Shown here in pieces: positions 1-8,495 of a stretch of 64,000 nt of DNA. Numbering within the stretch: position 1 is the first letter of the stretch; every line of letters starts with the position of its first letter. The stretch covers positions 1-64,000 of the forward strand of contig NZ_JAINZZ010000014.1 in NCBI RefSeq assembly GCF_019890725.1. The letters run 5' to 3'. This stretch comes from Actinacidiphila acidipaludis. GTDB taxonomy: Bacteria > Actinomycetota > Actinomycetes > Streptomycetales > Streptomycetaceae. Under the pieces are notes generated by a model that searched no databases, had not been told where the DNA came from, and saw nothing but the letters and a program-made list of their open reading frames with translations. Both the position numbers and the translations under genes were made by a program.

Positions 1-152
1 ACAACCACGGCGAACCGGTGGACGGCGACGGGGGGCCGGGGCAGGCCGGAGGCCGAGGGGGCGCGGGCAGCGCATCAGGGGGTGGAGGACGGCAGGCAAA
101 GCCGCGGGGGCAGCCCGAAGCCGTACCGCTCTACCGGGCTGGAAGCCTGACC
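1..152. repeat. Dispersed 3'-flanking repeat, copy A
   Basis: This non-coding stretch abuts the stop codon of the minus-strand MFS gene. It shares several blocks, in the same order, with 38560-38635, which abuts the stop codon of the ROK gene: CCACGGCGAACCG, GACGGC, GAGGGG, AGCCGTACCG, CTACCGGGC and ACCTCAG. Copy A carries an extra segment in its middle. I infer a dispersed Streptomyces-type 3' repeat; it encodes nothing I can recognise. Confidence 0.5.
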
Positions 153-1421
153 TCAGGGGACGGGGTGGCGCGCGTCGTAGCGGGTGAAGCCGCGCTGGAG
201 GACGGCGATCAGGGAGATGGCCAGCACACAGGCCACGCCACCGCCCACCACGGCCGCCGCGGGCGACACCGCGTCGGCGGCGGAGCCCGCGAGGAAGTCC
301 CCGAGGCGGGGGCCGCCGACGACCACCACCAGGAACACCCCCTGGAGCCGCCCCCGCATGTCGTCCGGCGCGGCCGCCTGCAGCATGGTGTTGCGGAACA
401 CCATGCTGACGGTGTCGGCGCACCCGGCCAGCGCCAGGAACAGCAGGCCGAGCCACAGGTTGCGGGTGAGCCCGAAGACGGCGACGGCCGCGCCCCATGA
501 GGCGACGGCGACCAGGACGGCCCGGCCCTGCCGGTGGATCCGGCCGAGCCAGCCGGAGAACACGCTGCCCAGCAGTGCTCCCGCCGCGGGCGCCGCGGCC
601 AGCAGTCCGACGGTGCGGGTGTCCCCGCCGTACCAGAGCCCGGCGATCGCCGGGAACAGCACGCGCGGCTGGGCCAGCACCATCGCGCACATGTCGGAGA
701 CGAACGTGGTCCGCAGGTTGGGCCGGGAGCCCAGGTACCGCAGGCCCTCCATGACCGAGGGCCGGCGCCGCGCCGCGGGAGCGGCGGCCGGCTCCCCGTC
801 GGCCGGCTCCGGGGCGGCCCCCGCGTCGGACTCGGGCAGCATCGCCGGCAGCCGCCACATCGCGTAGAGGGACGCGGTGAACGCGGCGACGTCGATGAGG
901 TAGGCCGCCTGGTAGCCCCAGAGGCCGACGAAGACACCGCCGAGCATCGGTCCGGCCATCTGCCCGACGCCTCCGGCCAGCGAGGCCAGCGCGTTGGCCG
1001 CGGGCAGCTGCTCGGCCGGCAGCAGCCGCGGGATCATCGACGAGCGGGCCGGGGAGTTCATCGCGAAGCAGACCGCCTGCAGGGCGACGATCGCGTACAG
1101 CAGCCACACCGAGCGGACGTCGGCGATGGCCGCCGCCGCGAGCGCCGCGGACAGCAGGGTCGCCCCGCATGCGGTGATCAGGCCGAGCCTGCGCCGGTCG
1201 ACGACGTCCGCGACGGCCCCGCCGTACAGGCCGAAGGCGATGAGCGGGACGAGCGAGCAGAGGCCGACCAGGCCGACATGGAAACTGGATCCGGTGATCG
1301 CGTAGACCTGCAGGGCGACGGCCATCGCCGTCATCTGCTGGCCTATGTAGGACACGGTGTTGCCGAACCACAGGCGCCGGAAGTCGGGGTTCACCCGCAG
1401 GGGGGTGACGTCGGCGAGCAT
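153..1421 (-). CDS. MFS transporter (EntS-like 12-TM exporter)
   Basis: Predicted inner-membrane exporter of the major facilitator superfamily, about 422 residues with some 12 hydrophobic segments. The first helix region reads RRLWFGNTVSYIGQQMTAMA, and the loop after helix 2 has the MFS-like AVADVVDRRRLGL pattern, as in enterobactin-exporter-like (EntS/MFS_3) proteins. An open frame extends upstream to 1538, but its first 39 residues are polar and low-complexity. I therefore prefer the ATG at 1421, just before the conserved-looking DVTPLRVNPDFRRLW start. Substrate unknown; EntS relatives export siderophores or drugs. It stands alone, and its stop codon touches a dispersed repeat. Family assignment is solid, substrate is not. 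Confidence 0.85.
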   Translation of the reverse strand: MLADVTPLRVNPDFRRLWFGNTVSYIGQQMTAMAVALQVYAITGSSFHVGLVGLCSLVPLIAFGLYGGAVADVVDRRRLGLITACGATLLSAALAAAAIADVRSVWLLYAIVALQAVCFAMNSPARSSMIPRLLPAEQLPAANALASLAGGVGQMAGPMLGGVFVGLWGYQAAYLIDVAAFTASLYAMWRLPAMLPESDAGAAPEPADGEPAAAPAARRRPSVMEGLRYLGSRPNLRTTFVSDMCAMVLAQPRVLFPAIAGLWYGGDTRTVGLLAAAPAAGALLGSVFSGWLGRIHRQGRAVLVAVASWGAAVAVFGLTRNLWLGLLFLALAGCADTVSMVFRNTMLQAAAPDDMRGRLQGVFLVVVVGGPRLGDFLAGSAADAVSPAAAVVGGGVACVLAISLIAVLQRGFTRYDARHPVP

Positions 1422-1784
1422 CCGGGTGAGCCGGGAACGGGACTGCTTCCGCTCGGCTCCGGACGCCGGCCCTGACCCGGATGGCCGAACGCGGTCGTGG
1501 CGGACCTTCTCACTGTTGAGCACGGGAAACCGTAGCAATCACGCCTGTGAGGCAGGCTCCCGGGTCGCCCGGGACCGCGACCCGTGTGAGGTAAACCGGC
1601 TGGTGAAGGGGGGCGCGGCGGCATACGCTGTGCGGGACGAGCAGGCTTCCCGGGGAAGTACCTGGCCCCGCAGCCCGTCCCGGAACGAGTCGCCACCTCG
1701 GCCGCGCTTCCGGTCCTGCCCCGCCGACGTCCGGCAGGGGCACACCAAGGCGCCACCGCGTCCGTACCGCCCGAAGGATCAGTC
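1422..1784. other. Divergent intergenic region, no gene seen
   Basis: This 363-base gap separates the MFS gene (leftward) from the small ORF at 1785 (rightward) and must hold both promoters. A GCATACGCT block near 1620-1630 could be a -10 region for the rightward gene, but I see no convincing -35 element. GAAGGA at 1773-1778 is the ribosome site for the ATG at 1785. Nothing else is supportable. Confidence 0.3.
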
Positions 1785-2030
1785 ATGCCGGGCGCCGACG
1801 CGAGGGAAACGGCCGCGTCCGGCGTATCCGGCCCACGCGACGCTAAGGAGTGCGCGGTGTCAGCTGAACAGGTCAAGCCATCGGAGAAGCGGGCCGAGCA
1901 CGGACGCGACGGTGCCTCACTGAGGGACGAGGAGCGCCCGCTGGACACGTGGTCGCGATGCGCGCCGATCAGGCTCGCCGGCTACGAGGACGATCCGTCC
2001 GAGACGCACATCCTGCGCGGCATCGACTGA
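1785..2030 (+). CDS. Small conserved-looking protein with two plausible starts
   Basis: A hydrophilic ORF of 81 codons from ATG 1785, or 57 from the in-frame GTG 1857. Both starts have good ribosome sites at six-base spacing: GAAGGA (1773-1778) and AAGGAG (1845-1850). The C-terminal part (TWSRCAPIRLAGYEDD, then ETHILRG) looks constrained, whereas the first 24 residues look unconstrained; that favours the shorter form or two products. There is one Cys in the short form, no signal peptide and no membrane segment. A strong perfect hairpin follows the stop, supporting a transcribed gene. Function unknown; a signalling or modified peptide is possible but not shown. Confidence 0.6.
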   Translation: MPGADARETAASGVSGPRDAKECAVSAEQVKPSEKRAEHGRDGASLRDEERPLDTWSRCAPIRLAGYEDDPSETHILRGID

Positions 2031-2069
2031 CCTGAGCCGGAGGGGAGTTCACCGCGCGCCCCGGCACGC

Positions 2070-2104
2070 GAGGGCCCGCCCGGACGGTGTCCGGGCGGGC
2101 CCTC
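2070..2104. terminator. Perfect 15-bp hairpin terminator
   Basis: GAGGGCCCGCCCGGA at 2070-2084 pairs perfectly with 2090-2104 around a five-base loop. It lies between the convergent ORFs ending at 2030 and 2167 and probably ends transcription in both directions. Confidence 0.85.
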
Positions 2105-2166
2105 CCTGCCTGTTGCGCCGGCTCGCGGCTCCCCTCCGCAGCCGCGGCCCCCCTCGGGCGGACCGC

Positions 2167-3342
2167 TCAGCCGGCTGCGAAGAAGAAGCCGGGCCCGCCG
2201 TTGCCCTGCCCGATCGTCGTCCACTGCGGGTCCGGCCCGGGGACCGGTCCGTGGAAGTGCCAGAAGAAGGGCGGCGGGGTGCCGCAGTACCAGTCGTCCC
2301 AGTCCGCGCCGCCGTACGAACCGACCTGTGAACCGGGGGCGAAGGAACCGGCCTTGCCGACGCCGTCGGTCCGCTGCCAGTCACCCGTGAGGGTCAGCGC
2401 GGCCACGGTGAAGGTCCCGTCGCCCGCGACGTAGCCGACCGCGAGTCCGCCGCCCTGCGGTGCGGCGGTGAGCGGGGCTCCGTCGGGGACGGCGGTGGGC
2501 GCGGTCGGGTTCGCCTTGGGGGTGTCGGCCAGGCCGCCGCCCTCCGCCGGGTGCGCGACGTAGACCTGTCCGTCGTGTCCGGTGAAGAAGAGCGTCACGC
2601 CGCTCGCGCCGGGGACGGCCGCCAGACCGCCGCCCGGAGTCGCGGTACCCGCGGGGGTGAGCTCCTTCTCGGTGACCTTGCCGCCGGGCAGCCGCCACTG
2701 GGCGTCGACCGCGCCGGACGTGTCCACCCAGAACAGCCCCCAGCCGCCGTCGGCGGTGCCGGCGGAGGCCATCGCGCCGCCCGAGACGTAGGACGGGCTG
2801 ACGTTGGAGACGATCCGGACCGACGGCGGCGAGCAGGGGTTGCTGATCTCCGCCGGGCGGACCGTCGCCCGGGCCCGGGCCGGCTGCGGCGTGGGGATGC
2901 CGTCGGCCGCGACGGCGTACTGCCCGGCCACCACCGCGGCGGTGACGACGGAACCGGAGGTGGCGAAGCCGGGTTTGGTGACGGCGACCGGCTTCACCGC
3001 CTGCGGGCAGGACTGGAAGACCGTTCCGTCGGTGCCGACGAAGAAGGCCGACGGCGAGCCGCCCGGCAGCCGGACGGCCGCGACGTGCGCCCCGGGTGCC
3101 GCCTGGCCGGCGGGACCGAGCGGCACCGCCTGGCTGCCGCCGTCCGGAACGCCCCACAGGGCGCCGTCGGCGGCCACGTAGTAGAAGGACGGGCCGGTGG
3201 GCCCGGAGGCGGCGTCCGCCACCGGGCCGAGCGCCAGGCCCGCCGCGGCGAGTACGCCCGCGGCCGCGCCGGCCGCCCATGCCCTGCGTGCGCGCCGCCC
3301 CGAACGGCGCGAGATCGGATTCGGGAGCCCGCTTCCCACCAT
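2167..3342 (-). CDS. Secreted repeat (propeller-like) protein
   Basis: A 391-residue exported protein of unknown function. The N-terminus has an arginine-rich stretch (RRSGRRARRAW) followed by a long Ala/Leu/Gly hydrophobic core ending near PVADAASG, i.e. a signal peptide. The mature part has recurrent blade-like motifs (FYYVAADGALW, FFVGTDGTVF, LFFTGHDGQVY), which suggests a beta-propeller or lectin-like fold. The C-terminal tail is rich in Trp, Phe and Gly (PPPFFWHFHG). The ATG at 3342 is preceded by AGGAG. It is divergent from the AfsR-like regulator gene 144 bases away, which may control it. Lectin activity is only a guess. Confidence 0.75.
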   Translation of the reverse strand: MVGSGLPNPISRRSGRRARRAWAAGAAAGVLAAAGLALGPVADAASGPTGPSFYYVAADGALWGVPDGGSQAVPLGPAGQAAPGAHVAAVRLPGGSPSAFFVGTDGTVFQSCPQAVKPVAVTKPGFATSGSVVTAAVVAGQYAVAADGIPTPQPARARATVRPAEISNPCSPPSVRIVSNVSPSYVSGGAMASAGTADGGWGLFWVDTSGAVDAQWRLPGGKVTEKELTPAGTATPGGGLAAVPGASGVTLFFTGHDGQVYVAHPAEGGGLADTPKANPTAPTAVPDGAPLTAAPQGGGLAVGYVAGDGTFTVAALTLTGDWQRTDGVGKAGSFAPGSQVGSYGGADWDDWYCGTPPPFFWHFHGPVPGPDPQWTTIGQGNGGPGFFFAAG

Positions 3343-3486
3343 CACTCTCCTGACGTCCCAGCTTCCGTGAACTGCCTGTCGCGGGCATCCTGGCAGCGGG
3401 CTCTGGACACGGTCTGGATGCGGTGGGGACCGCGGTCCTGACGCGGCCGGAGCCGAGGGGGCGGGCGAGCGGGCCGGGGGGCTGCC

Positions 3487-6402
3487 GTGGACGACAGAGC
3501 GGGTGCCGGTGACGGGATCACCGGGGGGACGGATGCCGGCGGCACGGGGAGCGCCGGTGCGGGGAGCGGCGGGGGCGGATCGGCCGCGGGGCAGGGGGTG
3601 TTGTCGGTCCGCCTGCTCGGGCCGGTGCGGGCGTCGGTGGACGCCCGGGAGATCGCCCTCGGACCGCCGCTGCAGCGCGCGGTGTTCACCGTGCTCGCGG
3701 TGCGGCGCGACCAGGTGGTGGACCGCGGCGAGCTGATCGACGCGGTGTGGGGCGAGGCGCTGCCGGGCAACCCGGAGGGCGCCGTGCACACGTATGTCGC
3801 GGGTCTGCGGCGGGCGCTGGAGCCGGTCCGGGCCCGCCGCTCCCCCGGCCGCTTCCTGGAGTCGCACCCGTCCGGGTACCGGCTGCGGCTGCCCGATCCC
3901 GAGGCGACCGATCTGGCGCGGTTCGAGCGGCTCGCCGACGAGGGCCGTGCCGCGTCCGGAGCCGGGCGGCTGCCGCTCGCCGAGCGGCTGTTGGATGAGG
4001 CCCTGGCGCTGTTCGACGGCAGTGTGCTCGGCGGGGTCCCGGGGCCCTTCGCGCAGGCGCGGCGGGAGTGGCTGGCTGCGGCGCGGCAGTCGCTCGCCGA
4101 GGACCGCGCCGAGGTGCTGCTCGCCCGGCGCCGTTTCGGTGCGGCCGCCGCGGAGGCCCGGAGGCTGGCGGACGCCGAGCCGTTGCGGGAGCGGCCGTGG
4201 GCGCTGCTGATGACGGCCCTGTACCGCGACGGACGGCAGGCCGAGGCGCTGGCCGCGTACGACCGGGCGCGCGCGGTGTCCGCGGAGCAGCTCGGGCTGG
4301 ATCCGGGGCCGCTGCTGGGCGAGTTGCGGCAGCGGATCGTGGTGGCCGACCCCTCGTTGCTGCCGGGCGGGCCGCGGGAGGCGGAGCCGGGCGAGCGCTG
4401 GGTCGATCTGCCGCGGGACAGCGACCATTTCACCGGCCGGACGGCGGAGGCCGCCCGGGTGGTGGCCGCGGCGGGGCGCGGGGTGTGCGCCATCGACGGC
4501 ATGGCGGGGGTGGGCAAGACGACGCTGGCCGTACACGTGGCGCAGCGGCTGGCCGGACGGTGCCCGGACGTCCGGCTGTACATCGACCTGCACGGGCACA
4601 CCCCGGGCCGGCGGCCGGTGACCGCCGCGGCCGCGCTGGAGCGGCTGCTGCTGGCGGTGGGCGTACCGGGTGAGCGGATCCCGGCGGGCGCGGAGGACCG
4701 GGCCGCCCTGTGGCGGTCCCGGCTGGCCGGGCGCAGGGCGCTGCTGGTCCTCGACAACGCCGTGGACACCGGGCAGGTGCGGCCGCTGCTGCCGGGTTCG
4801 GCGTCCTGCCTGGTGGTCATCACCTCGCGGCGCCGGCTCACCGGCCTGGACGCGGGCGAGTCGGTCAGTCTGGACGTCCTGCCGTTCACCGACGCGCTGG
4901 CGCTGTTCGCGGCGGTGGCCGGGCCCGACCGGGTGGCGGCCGAGCCGGCCGCCACCGAGGCGGTGCTGCGGGCCTGCGGCCTGCTGCCGCTGGCCGTGCA
5001 GATCTCGGCGGCGCGGTTGCGGCACCGGCCGGCGTGGACGGTGGCGCATCTGCGGGACCGGCTGGCGGTGGAGGAGCGGCGGCTGGACGAACTCGCCGCC
5101 GAGGACCGCAGTGTGGAGGCCGCGTTCGCGCTGTCGTACCGGTCGCTGGCCACGGGGGCGCGGCGGATGTTCCGGCTGCTGGGTCTGTTCCCGGGGGCCG
5201 AGCTCGGTCTGGCGGCCGCGGCGGCGCTGTGCGGTGTGGACGTGGTGGCCGCCGACCGGCTGCTGGAGGGCCTGGTGGACTGCCAGTTGCTCGACGAGCC
5301 GCGCCCCGGGAGGTACCGGCTGCACGACCTGCTGCGGGCGTACGCGGCCCGGGAGTGCTGCCGGACGGAGAGCGCGGACGAGCGGGCGGCCGCGCTGGCC
5401 CGGCTGGCGGACTTCTATCTGGCGACGGTCGACGGTGCGGAACAGCTGCTGCGACCGCAGCGCCTGGACCGGGCGGATCCGTCGGCGCCCAGGACGGGGG
5501 CGGAGTTCGGGGACCGGGCGGCGGCGCTGGCCTGGCTGGACGCCGAGCGCGGGGTGTTCGCGCCGCTGGTCGAGACGGCCGCGCGGATCGGACGGCACCG
5601 TCAGGCCTGGCAGCTCGCCCGCTGCCTGTGGGGCTTCTTCGAGGCCAGGGGCCACTGGACGGACTGGATCTGCTGCCACGAACTCGCCCTGCCCAGTGCC
5701 CGGTTGCTCGGCGACCGGCTGGCGGAGGCGCGGCTGCTGGTGGGTCTGGGCGTCGCGGAGCACCGTCTGCGGAACTACCCGGCCGCCGTCAGCCACTACC
5801 GGAACGCGCTGGCCCTGATGCGCGAGGCGGGCTTCCGCAGCGGCGAGGCCGGGGTGCTCACCAATCTGGGCAACACCCTGCGCCGGATGGGCCGAACGGC
5901 GGAGGCCATCGAGTGCCAGGAGCAGTCGCTGGCGGGCTGCCAGGCGATCCCGGACCAGGCGGGTGAGGCCATCGCGCTGGCCAACCTGGGCGATCTGTAC
6001 CGGGACGCGGGCCGGCTGCGCAAGAGTCTGGCCGCGCAGGAGCAGGCGCTGGCGATGTTCCGCAAGTGGGGTGAGCGCCGGTGGGAGGGCAGTGTCCTGG
6101 ACGGGCTGGCCCGCACGCATCTCGCGGCCGGCGCCACAGAGCCGGCGCTCGTCCACTGCCGAGAGGCCCTGGAGTGCCGGCGCGCCTGCGGGGACCGGGC
6201 GGGTGAGGCGGAGACCCTCGACACGCTCGGCCGGATCCACCTCCGGCGCGGCGACCTCGCTCCCGCCCGCTCCGCGCTGACCCGGGCCCTCGCGGTGGCC
6301 CAGGCGCTCGACACCCCGCTGGCGGACGACATCCGGCGCCGCCTGGCCCGGATCTCCGGCGGTCCGCCCTCCGATGCGGAGAACAACACCCCCGACCCAT
6401 AA
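3487..6402 (+). CDS. AfsR/SARP-family regulator (wHTH-BTAD-NB-ARC-TPR)
   Basis: Large cytoplasmic transcriptional regulator of 971 residues, close to AfsR in length. After a Gly-rich N-terminal tail come an OmpR-type winged helix (about residues 37-125, containing the RDQVVDRGELIDAVWG helix), a bacterial transcriptional-activation domain (about 135-275), an NB-ARC ATPase with P-loop GMAGVGKTT at 338-346, and C-terminal TPR repeats (about 730-950; for example the NLGNTLRRMGRTAEAIE unit). Such proteins activate secondary metabolism or development genes through ATP-dependent switching. No biosynthetic cluster is adjacent. The nearest candidate targets are the divergent secreted protein and the downstream DUF5133-like, CYTH and chaplin genes. 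The GTG start is the first plausible one. Confidence 0.9.
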   Translation: MDDRAGAGDGITGGTDAGGTGSAGAGSGGGGSAAGQGVLSVRLLGPVRASVDAREIALGPPLQRAVFTVLAVRRDQVVDRGELIDAVWGEALPGNPEGAVHTYVAGLRRALEPVRARRSPGRFLESHPSGYRLRLPDPEATDLARFERLADEGRAASGAGRLPLAERLLDEALALFDGSVLGGVPGPFAQARREWLAAARQSLAEDRAEVLLARRRFGAAAAEARRLADAEPLRERPWALLMTALYRDGRQAEALAAYDRARAVSAEQLGLDPGPLLGELRQRIVVADPSLLPGGPREAEPGERWVDLPRDSDHFTGRTAEAARVVAAAGRGVCAIDGMAGVGKTTLAVHVAQRLAGRCPDVRLYIDLHGHTPGRRPVTAAAALERLLLAVGVPGERIPAGAEDRAALWRSRLAGRRALLVLDNAVDTGQVRPLLPGSASCLVVITSRRRLTGLDAGESVSLDVLPFTDALALFAAVAGPDRVAAEPAATEAVLRACGLLPLAVQISAARLRHRPAWTVAHLRDRLAVEERRLDELAAEDRSVEAAFALSYRSLATGARRMFRLLGLFPGAELGLAAAAALCGVDVVAADRLLEGLVDCQLLDEPRPGRYRLHDLLRAYAARECCRTESADERAAALARLADFYLATVDGAEQLLRPQRLDRADPSAPRTGAEFGDRAAALAWLDAERGVFAPLVETAARIGRHRQAWQLARCLWGFFEARGHWTDWICCHELALPSARLLGDRLAEARLLVGLGVAEHRLRNYPAAVSHYRNALALMREAGFRSGEAGVLTNLGNTLRRMGRTAEAIECQEQSLAGCQAIPDQAGEAIALANLGDLYRDAGRLRKSLAAQEQALAMFRKWGERRWEGSVLDGLARTHLAAGATEPALVHCREALECRRACGDRAGEAETLDTLGRIHLRRGDLAPARSALTRALAVAQALDTPLADDIRRRLARISGGPPSDAENNTPDP

Positions 6403-6529
6403 CGCCGTTGACCAGCTACGCCGTGCTCCGGAGGAGGCTGTTTCCGAAGATGCGTCAGAGAAAGGTGCATACGGTCGGGAAATCCGGGCAGACGCGCCTC
6501 GACTTCGCCGAACACTGAGGAGTACGACG

Positions 6530-6799
6530 ATGCTGATGGCCCACCCGACGGTGCTGCGCAACCTGATGGAACGCTACGAGGCGCTGAGCGCCCTCACGGG
6601 CCGCCGGGAAGTTCCAGCAGCGACGGACGGCGGCGAGAGCCTCGACCCGCATGTCCGGCGCCAACTGCTGGACACCGTCTACACGTTGTGCGTGTCGACC
6701 GGTACGCGGGAGATCGGCCCGGCGCTGGCCGCGGCCCGCGCGCACATCGAGCGGCACACGTTCAAGGGCTCGGCGGCGCTGGGCGAGAACGCGGCCTGA
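6530..6799 (+). CDS. DUF5133-like small protein
   Basis: An 89-residue cytoplasmic protein beginning MLMAHPTVLRNLMERYEAL and containing YTLCVSTGTREI, the pattern I know from Streptomyces DUF5133 proteins. The longer open frame starts at 6374, but ATG 6530 has AGGAG (6518-6522) at seven bases and matches the family N-terminus. DUF5133 proteins are Streptomyces-specific and functionally uncharacterised; they often lie near regulators or secondary-metabolism genes. This one lies 127 bases downstream of the AfsR-like regulator on the same strand. A regulatory or stress role is inference. Confidence 0.8.
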   Translation: MLMAHPTVLRNLMERYEALSALTGRREVPAATDGGESLDPHVRRQLLDTVYTLCVSTGTREIGPALAAARAHIERHTFKGSAALGENAA

Positions 6800-6859
6800 C
6801 CGAACCCGGCAACGGGTCTGCCGGGTGCCGGGTGCCGGGTGCACCGTACGGTGGACGGC

Positions 6860-7393
6860 ATGGAGGACACGCCGCAGGCAGGGAAGTACGCGCGGGTGGA
6901 GCGGGAGCGCCGCTTCCTGCTCGCCGCTTCACCCCCGGCACCGCCGGCGACGGCGTTCCGGATCGTGGACCGGTATCTGACGGGTACCCGGATGCGGTTG
7001 CGCCGGGTCGAACAGCCGGGCGCCGAACCGGTGTTCAAGCTCACGCAGAAGATCCCCGCGCGGCATCCGGGCGCCATGCAGGGACTGATCACCAACACCT
7101 ATCTGTCGGCCGCCGAGTACGAGGTCTTCGCCGGTCTCCCGGCCAGGGTGCTGTCGAAGACGCGGTACAGCGTGCCGCCGCTGGGCGTCGACGTGTTCGA
7201 GCAGCCGCTTCACGGACTGGTGCTGGCCGAGGCGGAGTTCGACTCCGACGCGTCGGCACGGGTGTTCGCCGTGCCGTCCTCCGCCGTCGCGGAGGTGACC
7301 GCCGACCCGCGGTTCACCGGCGGGCGGCTGGTCACCGCGACCCGCGCGGAACTGCTGGAATGGCTCGCCGGGTACGGCGTCGCCCCGGAGTGA
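6860..7393 (+). CDS. CYTH-like (triphosphate tunnel) domain protein
   Basis: A 177-residue protein resembling the CYTH fold. It has an N-terminal VERERRFLL strand like the ExExK signature, basic/acidic alternating strands (RMRLRRVE, VFKLTQK), TRYSVPP and LAEAEFDSD. Family members bind triphosphates or polyphosphate with divalent metal (thiamine triphosphatase, class IV adenylate cyclase). The first motif here is E-R-E-R rather than E-x-E-x-K, so catalysis is uncertain. The GTG at 6839 is an alternative start eight codons upstream with no clear ribosome site. The gene is short and freestanding between the DUF5133-like gene and the chaplin gene. Confidence 0.7.
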   Translation: MEDTPQAGKYARVERERRFLLAASPPAPPATAFRIVDRYLTGTRMRLRRVEQPGAEPVFKLTQKIPARHPGAMQGLITNTYLSAAEYEVFAGLPARVLSKTRYSVPPLGVDVFEQPLHGLVLAEAEFDSDASARVFAVPSSAVAEVTADPRFTGGRLVTATRAELLEWLAGYGVAPE

Positions 7394-7543
7394 CCCGGCC
7401 CGCCCGCACGGGTTCGGGCGCCATGACGCACGGTCACCCGTTGGGATGAAATGGCGGTCCGGCATGACCCGAATGGCTCTCTGGCGCGTTGTGCCCGGTG
7501 CGGACATCCGGTCCGTGCGGGTATTCCGGAAGGCAGGGAGCGT

Positions 7544-8272
7544 ATGGACAGGGTCGCCCGAAAGGGGCTCGTCACCGCGATGGTCGCCGGTGGCGTACTG
7601 GCCTCGGCAGGCTACGCCCAGGCGGACGCGGCGGCGGGCGGCGACACCGCGGGCTCGCCGGGAGTCCTGTCGGGCAATTCCGTGCAGATCCCGGTGCACG
7701 TGCCGGTCGACGTCTGCGGCAACACCATCAACGTGATCGGCCTGCTCGACCCGGCGTCGGGCAACTCGTGCGCCGGCGGCTCGGACTCCACGTGGTGCCC
7801 GCCGGAAGTCCCCGGTCACGCCCACCCCGGTCGGCAGGCGACGGACCGCGGCCGCGGGCGGCACGCGGGCGCGTCCGCGGACGAGTCCTCGTCCGGCACA
7901 CGGACCGGTTCGGGCGGCGGCGCCCACGCCTCCGGTGCGGCCCACGGCTCCCCCGGCGTGCTGTCGGGCAACGCGGTGCAGGTTCCGATCGACCTGCCGG
8001 TCAACATCGTCGGCAACTCGGTGAACGCGGTCGGCGTGGGCAACCCGGCCATCGGCAACACCGGCGTGGACACCGCCACCCCGCCGCAGCAGCACGAGAG
8101 CGCGACGCCCGCGCCGCTGCCGGTGGCGGCACCGGCCGCCGCACTCCCCCAGGCCGGCCCCACGCTGGCGCACACCGGAGCCGACGGGCTCGGCTGGGCC
8201 GGGGCGGGGAGCGTCAGCACCCTGATCGCCGGCGCTTCGCTGTACCGGCGGTTCCGTCCGGGCCGCGGCTGA
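7544..8272 (+). CDS. Long chaplin with two chaplin domains and sortase motif
   Basis: Cell-wall-anchored hydrophobic surface protein of 242 residues, of the ChpA-C type that coats aerial hyphae and spores. It has a signal peptide (residues 1 to about 29), chaplin domain 1 (38-76; SPGVLSGNSVQIPVHVPVD, ending SGNSC), a Ser/Gly/His-rich linker, chaplin domain 2 (136-174; SPGVLSGNAVQVPIDLPVN), an Ala/Pro stretch, and the sortase signal LAHTG at 208-212. A short hydrophobic segment and basic tail RRFRPGRG complete the anchor. Domain 1 keeps the two cysteines; domain 2 has none. ATG 7544 is preceded by a GGGAG ribosome site; 31 upstream in-frame codons look non-coding. A perfect 17-bp hairpin follows. 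Confidence 0.93.
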   Translation: MDRVARKGLVTAMVAGGVLASAGYAQADAAAGGDTAGSPGVLSGNSVQIPVHVPVDVCGNTINVIGLLDPASGNSCAGGSDSTWCPPEVPGHAHPGRQATDRGRGRHAGASADESSSGTRTGSGGGAHASGAAHGSPGVLSGNAVQVPIDLPVNIVGNSVNAVGVGNPAIGNTGVDTATPPQQHESATPAPLPVAAPAAALPQAGPTLAHTGADGLGWAGAGSVSTLIAGASLYRRFRPGRG

Positions 8273-8343
8273 CGTCGCCCGGGAACCGGAGAACCGTTCC
8301 GCCTCCGAACGGCGCTCCGCTCCCGCCACGTCGGCAGCCGCTC

Positions 8344-8379
8344 ACGAGGGGCCGGGTGACCTGTCACCCGGCCCCTCGT
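8344..8379 (+). terminator. Perfect 17-bp hairpin after the chaplin gene
   Basis: ACGAGGGGCCGGGTGAC at 8344-8360 is repeated in inverted form at 8363-8379 with only two bases between. It is the strongest stem in this part of the window and separates the chaplin gene from the ABC transporter gene. Confidence 0.85.
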
Positions 8380-8495
8380 CACGCCTAGGATTCATGCGCG
8401 CGCATGAGCACGGCGGCCCCTCTCAGCGCCGAGGCGGGCCGACGGCGCGCATCTTCCCCGCCGTACCGCGAAGACGTGATTCGAGGAGCCCCGCA

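Noticed and set aside
2167..6561. 1464-codon minus-strand open frame
   Set aside because: Only its C-terminal part (2167-3342) is a gene. The rest is antisense to the AfsR-like regulator, Arg/Gln/Pro-rich and without domains, an artefact of high GC.
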